DNA of 56,449 nucleotides from Rubripirellula sp. (lineage in GTDB: Bacteria > Planctomycetota > Planctomycetia > Pirellulales > Pirellulaceae), in the NCBI GenBank assembly GCA_029245125.1, contig JAQWPZ010000055.1:1-56449 (forward strand), written 5' to 3'. The stretch's first letter is position 1. Each line of letters starts with the position of its first letter. This document shows positions 35,528 through 44,676 of the stretch, piece by piece. A model generated the notes under the pieces. The model worked only from the letters and a program-made list of their open reading frames with translations, searched no databases and had not been told where the DNA came from. The translations under genes and the position numbers were made by a program.

Positions 35528-36820
35528 TTAGCGCTGCCGGTACTTCCGCTGGTATTTCTCGTACAGCATTTTGTGCCGGCTGCCGAGATCTACCACACGA
35601 CCCTGAATATACGCATCCGTCACATGACTTTCCGTCTCCAAGATGTCACCATCTGTGATAATCAACGAAGCGTCTTTCCCAACCTTGATCGATCCGATGC
35701 GATCCTCCACACCGAGGATCTCAGCGGCTGACAAAGTGATGGATCGCAGGGCCTCGTCATGCGGTAACCCATACGCCGCAGCACAGGCAGCGTGATAAGG
35801 CAAGTTACGCATCGCAGCAGCTCCGCCCGGCGAAACGGTTCCGGATCCACCGATGGCGAATGAGACGCCAGCTTGTCGTAGTCGCTCCGGCAGAGTGTAC
35901 GAAGCGTCATAGGGGTCATCTCGATAACGAGGCAACCGATACACGCCAGCCACAATGACTGGGACCTTGAAACGCTTCAGTAATGCCGCACAGGCGTCAG
36001 CCTCATAGCCACCGTAAACAATCAGCTTTAGATCTTGTGTTTGAGCATAGGCAACAGCTGATTCGATGGCAGATTGCGAATCAGCCGCAGCTAACAGCGG
36101 CAATTGACCGTCGATCAGTGGCAGCAAACTTTCCAGACGTACATTGACCTCCGTCTGCTCAGGCCGATCGTGACGGGCATCACGATACAGTCGCGCCTGC
36201 TCTAGCAATTCATCGAGCTCTTTCCATTTTGCGGCGCGCTGTTCGGCTTGCTTCTTGTCATCGCTGCTGCGTGGATGGAGATAGCTCCAATCGACGCACA
36301 ATGCAGCTGGAGCTCGAAGCGCCATATCACTCACGGTCCATCCATCGAGGTACAACACAGCGGATTGCCCGCGAAGGTACCGACCTCGGGGGGCGGTCAT
36401 GCCGACCAGTACGCCTCCTGCGCGTGCAACAGGAATCAATTCGCTATCAGGATTTACCGCCACCCAAGAGCGGGCATTTGGGTTGAAGTTTCCGTACTCG
36501 GTACGGTCATCCGTTTCATCAACTGCCGAAATTTCTCGTAATCCAATATCGGTCATGCACTCGATCAAGCCGGGATAGACGTGCTTCCCGCTGGCATTCA
36601 CTTGGAGCGTGCGGTCAGGAAGCTGAAGACGCTTCCCGACGGCAGTGATTTTTCCATTCTCAAACAACACCTGCCCATTTTCGATATCAGGACCATCGAT
36701 GATGTGAATCGTCCCTCCCTCGATGACGATCGGCACTGTTTGTGGAGCGCCGGGAATTTGATCGTGCGCAACCGCGATGCTGACAGTAAAAAGACCAAGT
36801 AGGCTCGTGACTAATCTCAT
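35528..36820 (-). CDS. secreted amidohydrolase-family protein lacking the HxH metal motif
   Basis: A 430-residue protein with a signal peptide (MRLVTSLLGLFTVSIAVA). The fold is that of imidazolonepropionase-like amidohydrolases: the beta-sandwich VIEGGTIHIIDGPDIENGQV, the approach to the metal site HVYPGLIECMTDIGL, and the closing GSIKVGKDASLIITDGD. At the place where active members have PGLIDxHxH it reads PGLIECMTD, so the two His ligands are absent and classical metal-dependent hydrolysis is unlikely. Its ATG overlaps the stop codon of the upstream 1071-residue gene by one base (TAATG), a sign of translational coupling and probably of complex formation. Confidence 0.87.
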   Translation of the reverse strand: MRLVTSLLGLFTVSIAVAHDQIPGAPQTVPIVIEGGTIHIIDGPDIENGQVLFENGKITAVGKRLQLPDRTLQVNASGKHVYPGLIECMTDIGLREISAVDETDDRTEYGNFNPNARSWVAVNPDSELIPVARAGGVLVGMTAPRGRYLRGQSAVLYLDGWTVSDMALRAPAALCVDWSYLHPRSSDDKKQAEQRAAKWKELDELLEQARLYRDARHDRPEQTEVNVRLESLLPLIDGQLPLLAAADSQSAIESAVAYAQTQDLKLIVYGGYEADACAALLKRFKVPVIVAGVYRLPRYRDDPYDASYTLPERLRQAGVSFAIGGSGTVSPGGAAAMRNLPYHAACAAAYGLPHDEALRSITLSAAEILGVEDRIGSIKVGKDASLIITDGDILETESHVTDAYIQGRVVDLGSRHKMLYEKYQRKYRQR

Positions 36821-39800
36821 TACTTTGCCTCCTTTTTGCTAGTTTCCAGTTGTTTTTTTCCTGCCTGACCAGATCCGTGAGCAGTGCAGAAGGCGTCAAA
36901 TCGATCCCAGCGGTCCTCCTCGGCAACCTTGTCTCTTTTTGGCTTGCCAGTCGGTGGGCCACCATTGAGGACCTTTTGAATCAACCTGGCTTTCAAATCC
37001 GCATCACGGTCTCGCAGCTGCCGCTCTTTCTCTAAATCAAAATATTTTTTACCGTCGATCCACGTTTGCTCGCACCGCGTCAAAGTCGACAGTGGACGCC
37101 CGCTCCAAATGACGAGGTCCGCGTGCTTGCCAGGGGCTAACGACCCAACGTACTGATCGATTCGTAATTGCTTGGCGGGATTAAGCGTCACGAACTTCAA
37201 CGCCTCTTCCTCTGGTACAGCTCCGTACTTGGTAGCCTTGGCGGCTTCTGTGTTCAGGTGTCGAGCCAATTCACGGTCGTCGCTGTTGAAAGAAACAACA
37301 ATACCCTGGTCATGCATCACCGCTCCGTTGTAGGGAATAGCGTCATAAACTTCGAATTTGTATGCCCACCAATCGGAGAACGCGGACGCCATCGCACCAT
37401 GTTTGGCCATCCGGTCAGCAATTTTGTAGCCCTCCAGGATGTGCTGCAGGGTGCCGATCTGGACGCCGAACTCTTCCAGAACTGACAAGGTCGCTACGAT
37501 CTCGTCTTGGCGATAACTGTGACAATGAATCCAACGTTCGCCACGTTGTACTTCCGCCAATGCCTGCAACTGCAGATCAACACGAGGTGGAAGTCGATCA
37601 CGCGAGCCTTGTTCCCAGTTTCGCCAGTGCGTCTGATACTCACGAGCCGCGAGCAGTTGATCGCGAATGACTTGCTCCACGCCCATGCGGGTATTTGGAT
37701 AACGACTCTGGGACCGTTTCACATTTTCACCCAAGGCGAATTTGATTCCCGCTGGAGCCTCTCGCATTCGCAATCCGTCCATCGTCTCGCCCCAACGGAG
37801 CTTGACGACCTGATTCTGCCCACCGATCGGATTGGCAGACCCGTGCAGGATATTGGAGGTCGTCAAACCACCAGCAAGTTGCCGAAAGATCTGGATATCA
37901 GTGTTATCGATGAAATCTCCAATTCGAACTTCAGCCGTGACCGCCTGGCCCGATTCGTTGACACCGCCATCGGTTCCCATGTGGGAGTGACAATCGATCA
38001 AACCTGGCGTGATGTGTTTGCCATAAACATCGATCACCTGGCACCCTTTCGGTGCTTCAATCGAGGGGGCAACGGCAACAATTTTCCCATCCCGAACCAG
38101 CACGTCCGCTTCTTCAAGCTTTCCCTGCTGGTCACAGGTCCACACGGTTGCGCCACGAAACAAAACGGTGGGCTGATCACTCACACGCTCGGTCAGCCCG
38201 TATGCGCCTAGCGGGATCAGTGTTGGGGTGCTTGGATTTACATCGACTTCGGCAATGCTCTGTGGCTCGGATTGATCCTTCTCTGCTTCATCTGACTGCC
38301 CATCTTCTTTCGATTCATCTGGCTCGGCGTCGACACTGACTGCTGTTTCTGTGGCGGCCGTTGTTTGCCGCTGCATCCGCAAATCAAGCAATTTTCCGTC
38401 AGGCAAGCGCAATGATGCAAACACCTCAATCGCTGCAGAAGCCGCATCGACGGTAAGGATCGTCAATTGCGACTGCCCAGGCGGTAGCTCAGGCGAGATC
38501 TCTTTCAGATCCAACATTGCCGTCAGCCGATCTCGCCCGCGGACGACATTTCCGAGTTTGGCGGTCTTGGGGGTGGATTCGGTCTCTTTCTTACCTCGGC
38601 CTCGCTTTGCCTCGACAACTTCGACCTGTCCAGACATCCTGCCGTCTGCTTGGTTGAGTTCAAGCGTCAGTTCCGTTTCAACTTTGTCCGCACGCAGGGT
38701 TGTTTTCCATTGACCAGCCAACGAGTCGTCTGCCTGCTTATCCGGCGACACAACAAATCTTTCGCCGGCAACCCAACACTCCTTCACCTTTGTTTTTGAA
38801 TCCCAAAGGTCTCCATCACAGATCACCAAGCTGGCAAGCATGCCTCGTCGCACCCGACCAACTTGTGAATCGAGGCCAAGCAACATCGCCGGACTAGTGG
38901 TCACCGCTGCCAGTGCTGCATCAGCATCCAGACCCCGCTGAACGGCAACACGCACCTTCGCGAGAAACTTACCCGGGTCGTCCAGTCCATCGGTCGTCAG
39001 ACAAATGGTGAGGCCGGCCTCATGAAGCCGCGCCGGATTCTGTGGAGCCAAATCCCAGTGCAACAGATCTTGAAGCGAAGTGCTTCGCGCTGCTTCCGCC
39101 GATTGAACTTTGGGGGCCTCTGGGAAATTGACGGGAACGAGAACTGCTCGATTCATCGCCGCGATTTCGGCAAGCTGACGATACTCTCGGCCCGATCCGC
39201 GGAGAATCCATTTCAACGAGAATTCATCGGCGACCTTACCCGCTCGAATTGCCATCCGCTCGTTCTGAGCATCAATCACGAACGTATCGACATCAATTGC
39301 ATCTACGAGTACTTGCAGAGCCCGATTGCTCTCGGGACGCGGCAGAGTCGGCTGAGACCGATAGGCTGTCCAAGCCCGACTGTACCACTGTGCGTCATAC
39401 AGAGATTGACGGAGCAGGGCAGTGGCCCCCATCGGAGAGTTTGGATATCTCGGGCGTGATCCGGTCCTCGGAACCGTTAATTGTAAGTGATGCCAAGACT
39501 TGGCACTCAGTAGTCGTTGTCCCGGATCCGATCCCAACTGCACCACGCAACTGGTTCCCTTGATGATTCCACCTTGTGGGGCAACCAGCCGCGATGTGAT
39601 CCCCTGCGATCGCAACTTTGCGGCTTGATCAATCGGGTTTTTTGCTGCTGCTACCGAGACGTTCCGCTGAGGCATCACGTTACTGTTCCAATAGCCCGGC
39701 TGCTCATCAGCGAGTGGCACATTCAGTTCGCTAAAAGCATCGATCAACCCCGCGTAAACTCGTTTGCCTTGACAATCGATCACCTGAAATCCCGCTGGAA

Positions 39801-40035
39801 CGTTCAAGTCCTTCGAGACAGCGAGAATCGCCCCACCTTCGATGAGAATGGTCGCATTTCGAATCAGTGAACCGGGCTGCGTGACCACATCGGCCCCAAC
39901 CAATGCGTGAGCAGTTGGTCGACGATCACGAAGTCCAACGATGGGGTCGGCTGCTGTTGGACTCTGGGCGACCGCTAAACCGGTGACCAAAATCAGCAAC
40001 AGCGGCAAAACCGAAGATATGAAGCTTCTCAACAC
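36820..40035 (-). CDS. secreted double amidohydrolase, one active and one degenerate module
   Basis: A 1071-residue protein with a signal peptide (MLRSFISSVLPLLLILVTGL). The first module (about 45-430) ends in a normal amidohydrolase pattern, but its metal site reads VYAGLIDAFSEL with no His pair. A beta-rich spacer follows (LAGQWKTTLRADKVETELTL, about 440-560), then a linker rich in Glu, Asp and Ser (about 570-600). The second module (about 610-1010) carries the intact ITPGLIDCHSHMGTDGG with H683 and H685, plus later candidates HCHSYRQDE and SFNSDDRELARHLN. Only this half should be catalytic. It is twice the usual family length, a fusion. Periplasmic hydrolysis of a peptide- or amide-like compound is inferred. 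The gene overlaps the next one by one base. Confidence 0.87.
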   Translation of the reverse strand: MLRSFISSVLPLLLILVTGLAVAQSPTAADPIVGLRDRRPTAHALVGADVVTQPGSLIRNATILIEGGAILAVSKDLNVPAGFQVIDCQGKRVYAGLIDAFSELNVPLADEQPGYWNSNVMPQRNVSVAAAKNPIDQAAKLRSQGITSRLVAPQGGIIKGTSCVVQLGSDPGQRLLSAKSWHHLQLTVPRTGSRPRYPNSPMGATALLRQSLYDAQWYSRAWTAYRSQPTLPRPESNRALQVLVDAIDVDTFVIDAQNERMAIRAGKVADEFSLKWILRGSGREYRQLAEIAAMNRAVLVPVNFPEAPKVQSAEAARSTSLQDLLHWDLAPQNPARLHEAGLTICLTTDGLDDPGKFLAKVRVAVQRGLDADAALAAVTTSPAMLLGLDSQVGRVRRGMLASLVICDGDLWDSKTKVKECWVAGERFVVSPDKQADDSLAGQWKTTLRADKVETELTLELNQADGRMSGQVEVVEAKRGRGKKETESTPKTAKLGNVVRGRDRLTAMLDLKEISPELPPGQSQLTILTVDAASAAIEVFASLRLPDGKLLDLRMQRQTTAATETAVSVDAEPDESKEDGQSDEAEKDQSEPQSIAEVDVNPSTPTLIPLGAYGLTERVSDQPTVLFRGATVWTCDQQGKLEEADVLVRDGKIVAVAPSIEAPKGCQVIDVYGKHITPGLIDCHSHMGTDGGVNESGQAVTAEVRIGDFIDNTDIQIFRQLAGGLTTSNILHGSANPIGGQNQVVKLRWGETMDGLRMREAPAGIKFALGENVKRSQSRYPNTRMGVEQVIRDQLLAAREYQTHWRNWEQGSRDRLPPRVDLQLQALAEVQRGERWIHCHSYRQDEIVATLSVLEEFGVQIGTLQHILEGYKIADRMAKHGAMASAFSDWWAYKFEVYDAIPYNGAVMHDQGIVVSFNSDDRELARHLNTEAAKATKYGAVPEEEALKFVTLNPAKQLRIDQYVGSLAPGKHADLVIWSGRPLSTLTRCEQTWIDGKKYFDLEKERQLRDRDADLKARLIQKVLNGGPPTGKPKRDKVAEEDRWDRFDAFCTAHGSGQAGKKQLETSKKEAK

Positions 40036-40314
40036 TGGCTTGCTTTTCCGAAAGTGGGGAGAGAACGTGCAACGGGGAAACCCAATCCGCAGCTGGCATA
40101 TTCTTAACGCGTGGCGACCCTACGTAGCATAGTTAAACAGATCGAGCAGGATTGCCGGCCACATCGAAAGATTCGACGTACAATAAAGGGGTGAGGGGTA
40201 GTTTCTCCGGTAATTTCACTTGACCCGGATCTTCGACCTGAATCATGATGGAATTCCACACGATGCAATTCGTGCTGGAACGATCTATGAGAGGGAGAAC
40301 TTAGGAGGCTAATC

Positions 40315-40863
40315 ATGGAGCCTGACAAGACTCCAAACGAGGTGGCGAAGCGATCGACCATCGAACGCTTCTTCAGCGGTTTGAATGAGTGCATTTTCCA
40401 GTCAAAACTGGGAGTGGTAGACGTCCAGCTAGTCGACTATCTCAGCGATATGATGCTGAGATTCGTGAGATTCGATTCGCTGCACAAAGTTCGCCATTCG
40501 GATGGACGACCAGCGACCGAGATTTTCCAAATGCTCTGCGAGGCGGAAAATAGAATCGGCTTGGCTCGCAGAGAAGTTCATCGCCACATCGGCGACTTCA
40601 CGCTTTTCTGGTCGGGGATGTATCCTGAAAGTCTCCGCCGCATGCGTCCCCATGAAACCAAAGATGGATTTCTGGATTATTGCCGTCAAGGCAAGCGTGC
40701 GTATGCAATCGCCGCCGAAATCGAAGGTGGCCACGATCGACCATCAAGCGATGTGCTGCAATCACTAAGCGATCAATTCGAGATGTGTGCTTACGGCTTG
40801 CGTGAGGTGCGTCGCGAATGGGAAGAAGGCGAATCGAATGGAAACGACTTGCTGATTTCTTGA
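40315..40863 (+). CDS. conserved-looking helical protein of unknown function
   Basis: A 182-residue protein that I do not recognise. The gene is convincing: TAGGAGG sits seven bases before the ATG and codon use resembles its neighbours. It is predicted to be all-helical and cytoplasmic, with no signal peptide or membrane segment. Notable stretches are RSTIERFFSGLNECIFQSKL, GLARREVHRHIGDFTLFWSG and DYCRQGKRAYAIAAEIEG, mostly amphipathic helices with many Arg and Glu. It stands alone between the divergent amidohydrolase genes and the M32 carboxypeptidase. A small adaptor or regulator is possible but nothing in the sequence shows it. Confidence 0.7.
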   Translation: MEPDKTPNEVAKRSTIERFFSGLNECIFQSKLGVVDVQLVDYLSDMMLRFVRFDSLHKVRHSDGRPATEIFQMLCEAENRIGLARREVHRHIGDFTLFWSGMYPESLRRMRPHETKDGFLDYCRQGKRAYAIAAEIEGGHDRPSSDVLQSLSDQFEMCAYGLREVRREWEEGESNGNDLLIS

Positions 40864-40970
40864 GGCCGGTTGGGTTCCGAGAGCCGATTCCAGCGGACGT
40901 CATCTTTGCGCGAGTCCTCGCGGGAGCAATGATCTAGCAGTGATCATGAATCCCCAGGACAAGTGTTACC

Positions 40971-42500
40971 ATGCCCGATTTCCAATCTCGGTTTGATTCT
41001 GTCTGTCAGCGCGCACGAGAATCCATGCGGCTACAAACTGCCGCCGATACGCTCGAATGGGACGAACGCACCGGCTTGCCGCATGCAGCTGGTGAATATC
41101 GGGCCATTCAAGTCGCTTCACTCCGGTCGATCGTCCATAGCATTCGGACAGACACTGCCTACGGCGACGACCTGACCTGGCTGATGGAACATGCCACAGA
41201 CCACGATCCACATAGCGACATTCGCGCAACCATCGAATGTTTGCATCGCGATTGGGATCGCGACCGCAAATTGCCGAACGAATTGGTGCAGAGGACAGCC
41301 GAGGCGACTGTTCGCGGGCAACAAATCTGGGACGAAGCGCGGAGAGCAGATGACTTCAACTTATTTCGTAACGCGCTGAGCGAAATACTAGATTTGAAAC
41401 GCGAGGCCGGCAAGCGTCTATCCGAAGGCACGGATCGGTCCGCCTACGAAGCCCTGATGGATGAATACGAACCGAATGCGAGTGTCGAAGATTTGCAAGA
41501 AGTCTTCGAGCGTGTCCGGCGGCCTCTAGTGAAGTTGATCGAACAAGTCACTCAATCGGAAAAACAGCCCAATCTGAAAGCGATCGAGGGGGTTTTCCCG
41601 GTGCAAGACCAACGCGATTTCAGCCATCGCATTGCCGAGTCTATTGGGTTCGACTTTGACCGCGGACGACTCGACGAAACCTCTCATCCTTTTTGCACAA
41701 CGCTTGGACCACACGATTGTCGAATCTTGACGCGGTATGATCCACACGTTCTTTCGTCTGGGCTGTTCGGCACGCTCCACGAAGCAGGGCATGGCACCTA
41801 CGAACAAGGCTTGCGGACAGATTGGTTTGGCCTACCGCCTGGTTCCTATGCCTCACTTGGCATTCACGAATCACAGTCGAGACTTTGGGAAAACCAAGTG
41901 GGCCGCAGTCAGGCATTTTGGCAGTGGCTGTACCGAGATACACAACAGACTTTTTCACCCCAACTGGATGAAGTCGGACTCGATACGTTTTACTTTGCGA
42001 TCAACGCGGTTCGCCCCAGCCTGATTCGCGTCGAAGCGGACGAAGCAACCTACAATCTGCACATCCTGATCCGGTTTGATCTGGAACGAGAGTTAATCGG
42101 AGGAACGCTCCAAGTTGACGACCTGCCAGAAGCGTGGAACGCGCGATACGAAAGTGATTTGGGAATTCGCCCCGACTCGGATGCTGATGGTGTCTTGCAA
42201 GATGTCCACTGGAGTGCTGGGCTATTCGGCTATTTTCCGACTTATACCCTTGGCAACCTGGCCGCCGCCCAGCTTTTTGAGACCGCTACCGAGCAAATTG
42301 GAGACCTCGACGAATTGCTTGCTCGCGGTGAGTTTCGGCCTCTGCTCGATTGGTTGCATCAAAGAATTCACTTCCACGGCCGATGCTACAGCGGCAATGA
42401 ACTAGTCCAACGTGCCTGTGGAGCCCCGCTATCGGCGGAACCACTGACAGCGTATTTGACGGAAAAACTTGGCCGGTTGTATGATTTGCCAAGAGAATAG
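40971..42500 (+). CDS. M32 family metallocarboxypeptidase
   Basis: A 509-residue cytoplasmic enzyme of standard M32 length (Taq carboxypeptidase type). It starts with the helical region AADTLEWDERTGLPHAAGEY. The zinc motif HEAGH lies near residue 269 in FGTLHEAGHGTYEQGL, and the third ligand Glu is in GIHESQSRLWENQVGR. The family signatures HPFCTTLGPHDCRILTRY and RFDLERELIGGTLQVDDLPE are also present. It removes C-terminal residues from peptides, with broad specificity and usually no action after Pro, and so serves peptide recycling. No signal peptide is present. It is a single gene between two uncharacterised ones. Confidence 0.95.
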   Translation: MPDFQSRFDSVCQRARESMRLQTAADTLEWDERTGLPHAAGEYRAIQVASLRSIVHSIRTDTAYGDDLTWLMEHATDHDPHSDIRATIECLHRDWDRDRKLPNELVQRTAEATVRGQQIWDEARRADDFNLFRNALSEILDLKREAGKRLSEGTDRSAYEALMDEYEPNASVEDLQEVFERVRRPLVKLIEQVTQSEKQPNLKAIEGVFPVQDQRDFSHRIAESIGFDFDRGRLDETSHPFCTTLGPHDCRILTRYDPHVLSSGLFGTLHEAGHGTYEQGLRTDWFGLPPGSYASLGIHESQSRLWENQVGRSQAFWQWLYRDTQQTFSPQLDEVGLDTFYFAINAVRPSLIRVEADEATYNLHILIRFDLERELIGGTLQVDDLPEAWNARYESDLGIRPDSDADGVLQDVHWSAGLFGYFPTYTLGNLAAAQLFETATEQIGDLDELLARGEFRPLLDWLHQRIHFHGRCYSGNELVQRACGAPLSAEPLTAYLTEKLGRLYDLPRE

Positions 42501-42578
42501 GGAGATGACAGCGATCTGCTAAAGCGTCCAAATGTGAGGTACAATTTCGTACTCGTCCCAGCCGAATTGAGAGTGCCG

Positions 42579-44642
42579 ATGATTGTCACCCCGTGCCCAA
42601 GATGCCAAGAGACCTTTCGTATCCCCAACGGCTCGCTGCCAGAGGATGCTCAGGCCGTTTGTCCATGGTGCCAAGAACAATTCGCTTTATCCGAGGTCAT
42701 TGAACACCTGCCACCGGTTTTGGGAGTAGTCAGCGCCGACGGCAGCCCGATCGAACTCGCATCTTCCCCACCCCAAGTAGAACAGGGATTCCACCAGAGC
42801 AATGGTGAAGATACCGGGTCAGGTGTTGAAACCGCTTCCGAACCGTGGGCCGATTTGTCGATTGATGACCGCGAAGCTAACACTGAATATCTCGGTGGCG
42901 AGCAGTGGGGTATTCGCGGTACCGATCCCTTGCCAGGTTCAGATGAGATCGGAACCGGGGGTCAAGAACCAATTTTGATGCGGGCTCCGGGTCGCCAACG
43001 GAAAAAAAGTTCAGGGATCCGCACCGCCATTGGCGTCGTGCTTGGTGGACTTGCTGCTCTACCAATCGCCGGTGGTATCTTGATGCTGATGGGCAAAACA
43101 CCGGACTGGGGTTTCTGGCCGTTCGATGGTGGCAGTCAAGACTCTGGATCAGGTGTGATTGCAGCCCCCATGGGAAACCTCGGCGAGCGATCATACGATC
43201 GACCCTTCGGTCAATCGTTGATGGGGTCCGAGCAATTGGAGGCGACCTCCGAACCGAGCGATGCGGCGTTGCAAAGCATCCTTGATGCTGATCAACCAAC
43301 GCAACGGTCAGATACTGCCACCAGCGAAACGACTTCGGAACCGACACCTGCTGGAAAAAAAGATTCCGCCTCTGATCTCGAAGACGAGACCTCGGTGAAT
43401 GACATTCGCGAATCGAACACGGCGAGCACTCCTACATCAGCGATCCAAACCAAGCCAACTTCTACGCTAGATGCCATCACACTGCTCAATCCAGCTTTCG
43501 ATGCCGATAGAGACTTCAATCCGAGATCCGCTGAGCTTGATGCCCAACTTGCGACCAAGACAGCGACGGATCAAATATCGCCAACTGAACGGCCGCCATC
43601 CTCCACCTTCACAGCTTCGGACGAAACAGATCCAAATACGACTGAGACGATCGAGATCGAATCGCTTGAACCAGGAAGCCCAACTGCGAACCTGAATCTC
43701 GCTGAGGATACATCTCGAACGCCAACGGAACCGAGCGTCGCTCTCAATCTGGAATCGCCAGAGTCAAACTTGGTATCTGATCCGCTGCGAATCGACGATC
43801 CAGAAACACCGGACGCTGCATCTTTCCATTCGAACAATTTAGCGGCAGCCGTCAATTTACTCACAAGTCCTGCGTTGAACTCTCCATCGGGATTCGATGC
43901 GACCGAACTTTCCACCGACCTTTCCGTCGATGTGCAGCTCGCGGAGGCAGTCGACGAGATCCCTATCGAAGAAGAGATCACCACTGAAACCGAATCCGAA
44001 ATCTCCACTACGACCTTAGAGATCCCAACTGAGACACCCGCCCCAGGCCCAACGAGCAACGAAGCCGCTGCTAACTTGACCGCCGCCAATCCCAGCGATT
44101 CAGAGTTAAAGACTGAGCCAGAGCTTCCAACTCCTGAATTGGCCGCGGCGGAATCAGTTGCGAATGAATCGCGAGATGCGGTCACACCAAGTGATTCGCC
44201 CGAGTCAGCAACGATTGTTCAACCGATCATGACTGCCATCAACTTAGTCAATCGGCTATCGGCGTTTGAGGGAGAAAAGCAGAACCGCCTCATCTTGACT
44301 CGTGACACCTATTTGAAAGTCGCTGAGGTTTGCAACGACCCGGCCACTCCTACCAAAGACATAGGCGAATTGGCCAACACGATTGCAACCTCATCCGCGA
44401 TTAGTGAAATTGAGAATGCAGGTCTGCAATGGATTCAACATGGCCGCCGTCAATTTGACGGACTCGCGGTTGTCGGTAATATCAACCAAAACGACGGCAA
44501 AACCACTTTGCTGCTCAGCAACGGCTCAAGCCTGAACTTGATGCAAGGTTCCCAGTTGCCGTCAGGAACAAAAGCATTGGTGCTAGGACGAATCGTGGAC
44601 GATTCAACAGTCACGACTGTGGCGATTGAAGCAATCCAATAG
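42579..44642 (+). CDS. zinc-ribbon, single-TM protein with long acidic linker
   Basis: A 687-residue protein of unknown function. The ATG at 42579 is chosen because the zinc ribbon starts at once (MIVTPCPRCQETFRIPNGSL then AVCPWCQEQF, two CxxC pairs). About 100 residues later comes one membrane helix (TAIGVVLGGLAALPIAGGIL, about 150-172). It is followed by roughly 390 residues of Thr/Ser/Glu/Pro-rich low-complexity sequence, probably disordered. The last 130 residues are folded (LSAFEGEKQNRLILTRDTYL, then a beta-rich NGSSLNLMQGSQLPSGTKAL). The zinc ribbon is likely cytoplasmic and the long stalk and end domain periplasmic. This design suits a link from cytoplasm to envelope, but no function is assigned. 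The next gene follows by 34 bases. Confidence 0.72.
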   Translation: MIVTPCPRCQETFRIPNGSLPEDAQAVCPWCQEQFALSEVIEHLPPVLGVVSADGSPIELASSPPQVEQGFHQSNGEDTGSGVETASEPWADLSIDDREANTEYLGGEQWGIRGTDPLPGSDEIGTGGQEPILMRAPGRQRKKSSGIRTAIGVVLGGLAALPIAGGILMLMGKTPDWGFWPFDGGSQDSGSGVIAAPMGNLGERSYDRPFGQSLMGSEQLEATSEPSDAALQSILDADQPTQRSDTATSETTSEPTPAGKKDSASDLEDETSVNDIRESNTASTPTSAIQTKPTSTLDAITLLNPAFDADRDFNPRSAELDAQLATKTATDQISPTERPPSSTFTASDETDPNTTETIEIESLEPGSPTANLNLAEDTSRTPTEPSVALNLESPESNLVSDPLRIDDPETPDAASFHSNNLAAAVNLLTSPALNSPSGFDATELSTDLSVDVQLAEAVDEIPIEEEITTETESEISTTTLEIPTETPAPGPTSNEAAANLTAANPSDSELKTEPELPTPELAAAESVANESRDAVTPSDSPESATIVQPIMTAINLVNRLSAFEGEKQNRLILTRDTYLKVAEVCNDPATPTKDIGELANTIATSSAISEIENAGLQWIQHGRRQFDGLAVVGNINQNDGKTTLLLSNGSSLNLMQGSQLPSGTKALVLGRIVDDSTVTTVAIEAIQ

Positions 44643-44676
44643 CATCTTCATATTCCGCTCACAGCAGGGAAGTTAG

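Noticed and set aside
43571-44185. 204-residue open frame on the minus strand inside the zinc-ribbon stalk gene
   Set aside because: It is the shadow of the low-complexity Thr/Ser/Glu linker; no start signal or domain supports it.
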